The notes under the pieces were generated by a model. It worked only from the letters and a program-made list of their open reading frames with translations, did not search any database and was not told the origin of the DNA. A program made the translations under genes and the position numbers. Shown one piece after another: positions 61,974-64,000 of a stretch of 64,000 bases of DNA; positions within the stretch are counted from its first letter, which is position 1, and each line of letters starts with the position of its first letter. This DNA comes from Chionis minor (taxonomy: Eukaryota > Chordata > Aves > Charadriiformes > Chionididae), in contig VZSF01005685.1 of the NCBI GenBank assembly GCA_013398295.1, positions 670,263 through 734,262 on the forward strand. Direction: 5' to 3'.

Positions 61974-63066
61974 CACTCCAAGAAAACCTCCAAAAAAACA
62001 ACAAAACCAAACAACAAAACCCACAACGGCGCCTGGATCTCGCAGCGTCACTTTGCGGAGAGATACGCTTTCACCTCCAGCCTTTGAAACGCTGCTCACC
62101 TCGGGCAAAAAATCTGTTTCTCATTACACACCTGCACAACCCCATTTAATTCACTGAGAAAGGTGGATGACAGAGTATCACTGGGTGTTTCAAGTCTAAC
62201 ACAAGTGTCTTGCCCCCTGGCATTTTGACTGAATAATAATAAATAAATAAAAAATCATCTCTGTAGTAATGCAGACGGCTGGTTAGCCAGCCCAGCCAGG
62301 CAAAATGTGTATTTATCATCAAAAACACCCTCTGAAGTTTCTAGGCACACTCCGTCTTGCACATCCCTACCCGCCGTGTCTGAACGCATCACGGCTGCGC
62401 GACAAACGGATCTTCAATAACAAACAAATCTTCTTCCGAAATCCGGCCCGGACAGAGGAAACTGCCCACCGGCGAGGCTGAGGATGCCCTGGCTGGGCTG
62501 GGATCATTCCTCCCTCCTCCCCGGGCTGCCGGCGCTGCGGATGCAGGGAAGGTAAAGAGCAACAAGATGCTTCCTTTCCCACCTTTAGCTACTCCAGGGG
62601 GAGAAGGCAGATTCCTGAGTTCAGGAATTGCCAGAGAAACGCCAAATACCTAAGAGCAAGTATAAAGACTCAAGTCTAGATGGATTTGGGTCCCACCCTG
62701 GCCGAGGACAAGCACCAGCCGAGCCTCGCCAGAGCATCCACTCCAGGCTCCGCGCGTCCCCGTGGGATCAGCTTCGGCCAGGCTGTGCCGCTCCACACGG
62801 ACAACCAGGTTCCTGCAGGTGCCCACCAACGCCATCCGATTCAGCCCGTTCCCTTCACACTCCTCCCAAAGCCAGGAAAGCAGCCAGAAAGCAATTTCGT
62901 TACGGAGAGCTGGGCTGAAAACCCTCCCCTCCAACAAGGAACACCTGCCTCGTCAAGTGCAGCAAGAGCATCCCTTGCAAACTCCCACCGGGATCTTCCC
63001 CAGATCGCAACTACCATTTTTAATTTCACACAGGGCAACTATCAAACCCACATTAGGCTTTTCCTT

Positions 63067-63098
63067 AAAAGAAAAAAAAAAAAAAAAAAGAAAAAAAA
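63067..63098. repeat. A-rich tract with single G interruptions
   Basis: Thirty-two bases of A broken by two G, including an 18-A run. Confidence 0.9.
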
Positions 63099-63341
63099 TG
63101 CAGAGTATGCCATTCTGAGCATGTTCTAAGAAAGCAGTGGTCCCCACGCATCTACAGCTCCAAGCATGACAGTTTATATTTGGAAACATCAGTTTGTACG
63201 GAAGACAGTTTGATCAGTTTATAGCCTGGAAAGCGAAGAGGAAACCTCCCGGCATTGTTCCACCCTGGGAAGCATCATCAGTCCGTGGCGGTGTTTCCTC
63301 TGCGCCAGCAGGTCTCACGCACCGACGCGAGAGCTGACACT

Positions 63342-63404
63342 GGCTGGTTTTCATCAGAGGGTTGGGGCTTCACGGGCTGGTTTTCACCATAGGGTTGGGG
63401 CTTC
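63342..63404 (+). repeat. Tandem duplication, 33-bp period, two copies
   Basis: A 30-bp sequence starting GGCTGGTTTTCA and ending GGGTTGGGGCTTC occurs at 63342-63371 and 63375-63404, with 28 of 30 bases the same. Confidence 0.9.
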
Positions 63405-63986
63405 CCACCCCGGCAGTTCACGGGACTGAGGTCTCCAGCTCCGCAAGCGAGCGGCGACGTCCCTCGCGGTCACGCGCACGCGGCAAAAACGTGCTTCGCT
63501 CCCCAAAGTGCGGCTCCAACTTTCGGGCCCGAACACCCCACAGGGGAGCTCAGGGCTCCCCCAGCACCCAGGGGTACGAGGAGACCGAACAGCTGAAAAC
63601 CACCGTTCCCCTGGAACAAAACTCTGGCAGAAGAAGGGAAAGGCACTTGCCGGATAAGCAGCGTGCTCGCACAGCCCACATCCACAGGTCGGGTTAACGT
63701 CGTGCATTATTTATCTTTGAATAAAGTTAAACAGAGCCTCGCATGCCCTTGCCACCAGGAAATTTCCTTTGCCCTTTTACCAATAAAACCCTGTTGTTGC
63801 TCAAAACTAAAAGCCAAGTTGACCGTCCGCTTGTCGACACGGGGGCTGCCGGGCAGGGAGGACAAAGTGCCCCATTTCATTTGTTTCTAATCGATTTCAC
63901 TTCCTGATTCCCATGCAAATACCGCGCAGCTCAGCTCGCAAAAACATAAGCAGAGCGTTTCAACCCACAACAGCCTGAGCTGACTC

Positions 63987-64000
63987 TTTTTTTTTTTTTT
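63987..64000. repeat. Poly-T run at the window edge (14 bases or more)
   Basis: The window ends inside a T run, so its true length is unknown. Confidence 0.9.

Larger units (their letters stand above)
30781..64000 (-). other. VAV2: VAV2 intron upstream of the CH-domain exon (partial, by comparison intron 1)
   Basis: This is more than 33 kb between the CH-domain exon and the right edge of the window. The first coding exon should carry the start of the CH domain (a WRQCGRWLIDCKVLP-like stretch, closing with RPQMSQ). No such sequence is seen on the minus strand, so the intron extends beyond the window. It holds four CR1 fragments, CpG-rich patches, many A/T homopolymers and two local duplications, listed separately. 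An alternative first exon inside this intron cannot be excluded. Confidence 0.83.
48949..64000. other. Intronic sequence to the right edge, no gene supported
   Basis: About 15 kb with no recognisable exon. The left half holds a 19-T run (49945-49963), a 15-G run (52993-53007) and a CpG-rich patch (55110-55390). The right half holds most of the long homopolymers in the window, two undetermined bases (58581, 60872), two duplications and an AT-rich candidate element at 59160-59940. A 245-codon frame at 57273-58010 and a 210-codon frame at 59215-59847 lack recognisable domains. Confidence 0.6.

Noticed and set aside
1..64000. Other VAV2 exons
   Set aside because: I looked for the first CH exon (WLIDCKVLP-like) and the following exon (IAQNKGIRPFP-like) on the minus strand and saw neither; none is claimed.
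1..64000. Endogenous retrovirus or LTR elements
   Set aside because: No TG...CA-bounded LTR pair, primer-binding site, or gag, pol or env-like reading was recognised. All GGTTGGAAGGGACC-type matches are CR1.
1..64000. tRNA, rRNA, CRISPR arrays, bacterial operons or phage genes
   Set aside because: No cloverleaf-forming sequence, regular spacer array, ribosome-binding-site-led gene run or long domain-bearing frame was seen; the sequence is vertebrate intron.

Overview
The window looks like a piece of a bird genome. It contains seven CR1 (chicken repeat 1) retrotransposon fragments, several still carrying the CR1 3' end built on an ATTCTRTG-type octamer. There are no tight runs of genes, no operons and no bacterial signals. 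Almost all of the window is non-coding. The one coding piece I can defend is a 117-bp exon on the minus strand at 30664-30780. It encodes 39 residues of a calponin-homology (CH) domain that match VAV2, a Rho-family guanine nucleotide exchange factor. The exon has a good 3' splice site at its upstream edge and a GTAAGA donor at its downstream edge. The window is therefore read as the inside of VAV2, transcribed right to left.

Layout: 30781-64000 is the intron upstream of this exon (intron 1 by comparison with the mammalian gene) and 1-30663 is the intron downstream (intron 2). Neither neighbouring exon was found, so both introns run past the window. The left intron holds CR1 copies at 152-563 (-), 11265-11857 (-) and 23391-23850 (+), a 12-unit ATGGG microsatellite at about 25517-25583, a CpG-rich patch at 26100-26560 and AT-rich blocks (13480-13790, 26940-27190) that look like conserved enhancers. 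The right intron holds CR1 copies at 41645-42000 (+), 42977-43186 (+, a decayed reverse-transcriptase piece), 44493-44641 (-) and 48625-48948 (-). It also holds CpG-rich patches at 34950-35600 and 55110-55390, and a cluster of long A/T homopolymers between 56.4 and 63.1 kb. Two local duplications lie in that cluster: a 96-bp block repeated 1080 bp apart (60091-60186 and 61171-61266), and a 56-bp tandem unit ending in poly-T (58531-58642).

Many open frames of 60-370 codons exist, but they fall in GC-rich, stop-poor sequence. They overlap one another on both strands and show no recognisable domain, so none is called as a gene. I did not find a new coding system. The most useful leads are the two local duplications, the G-quadruplex-prone microsatellite on the VAV2 template strand, the CpG-rich patches as possible internal promoters, and the AT-rich candidate enhancers. 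All identities come from reading the sequence and from memory of the families; no alignment or database search was run.
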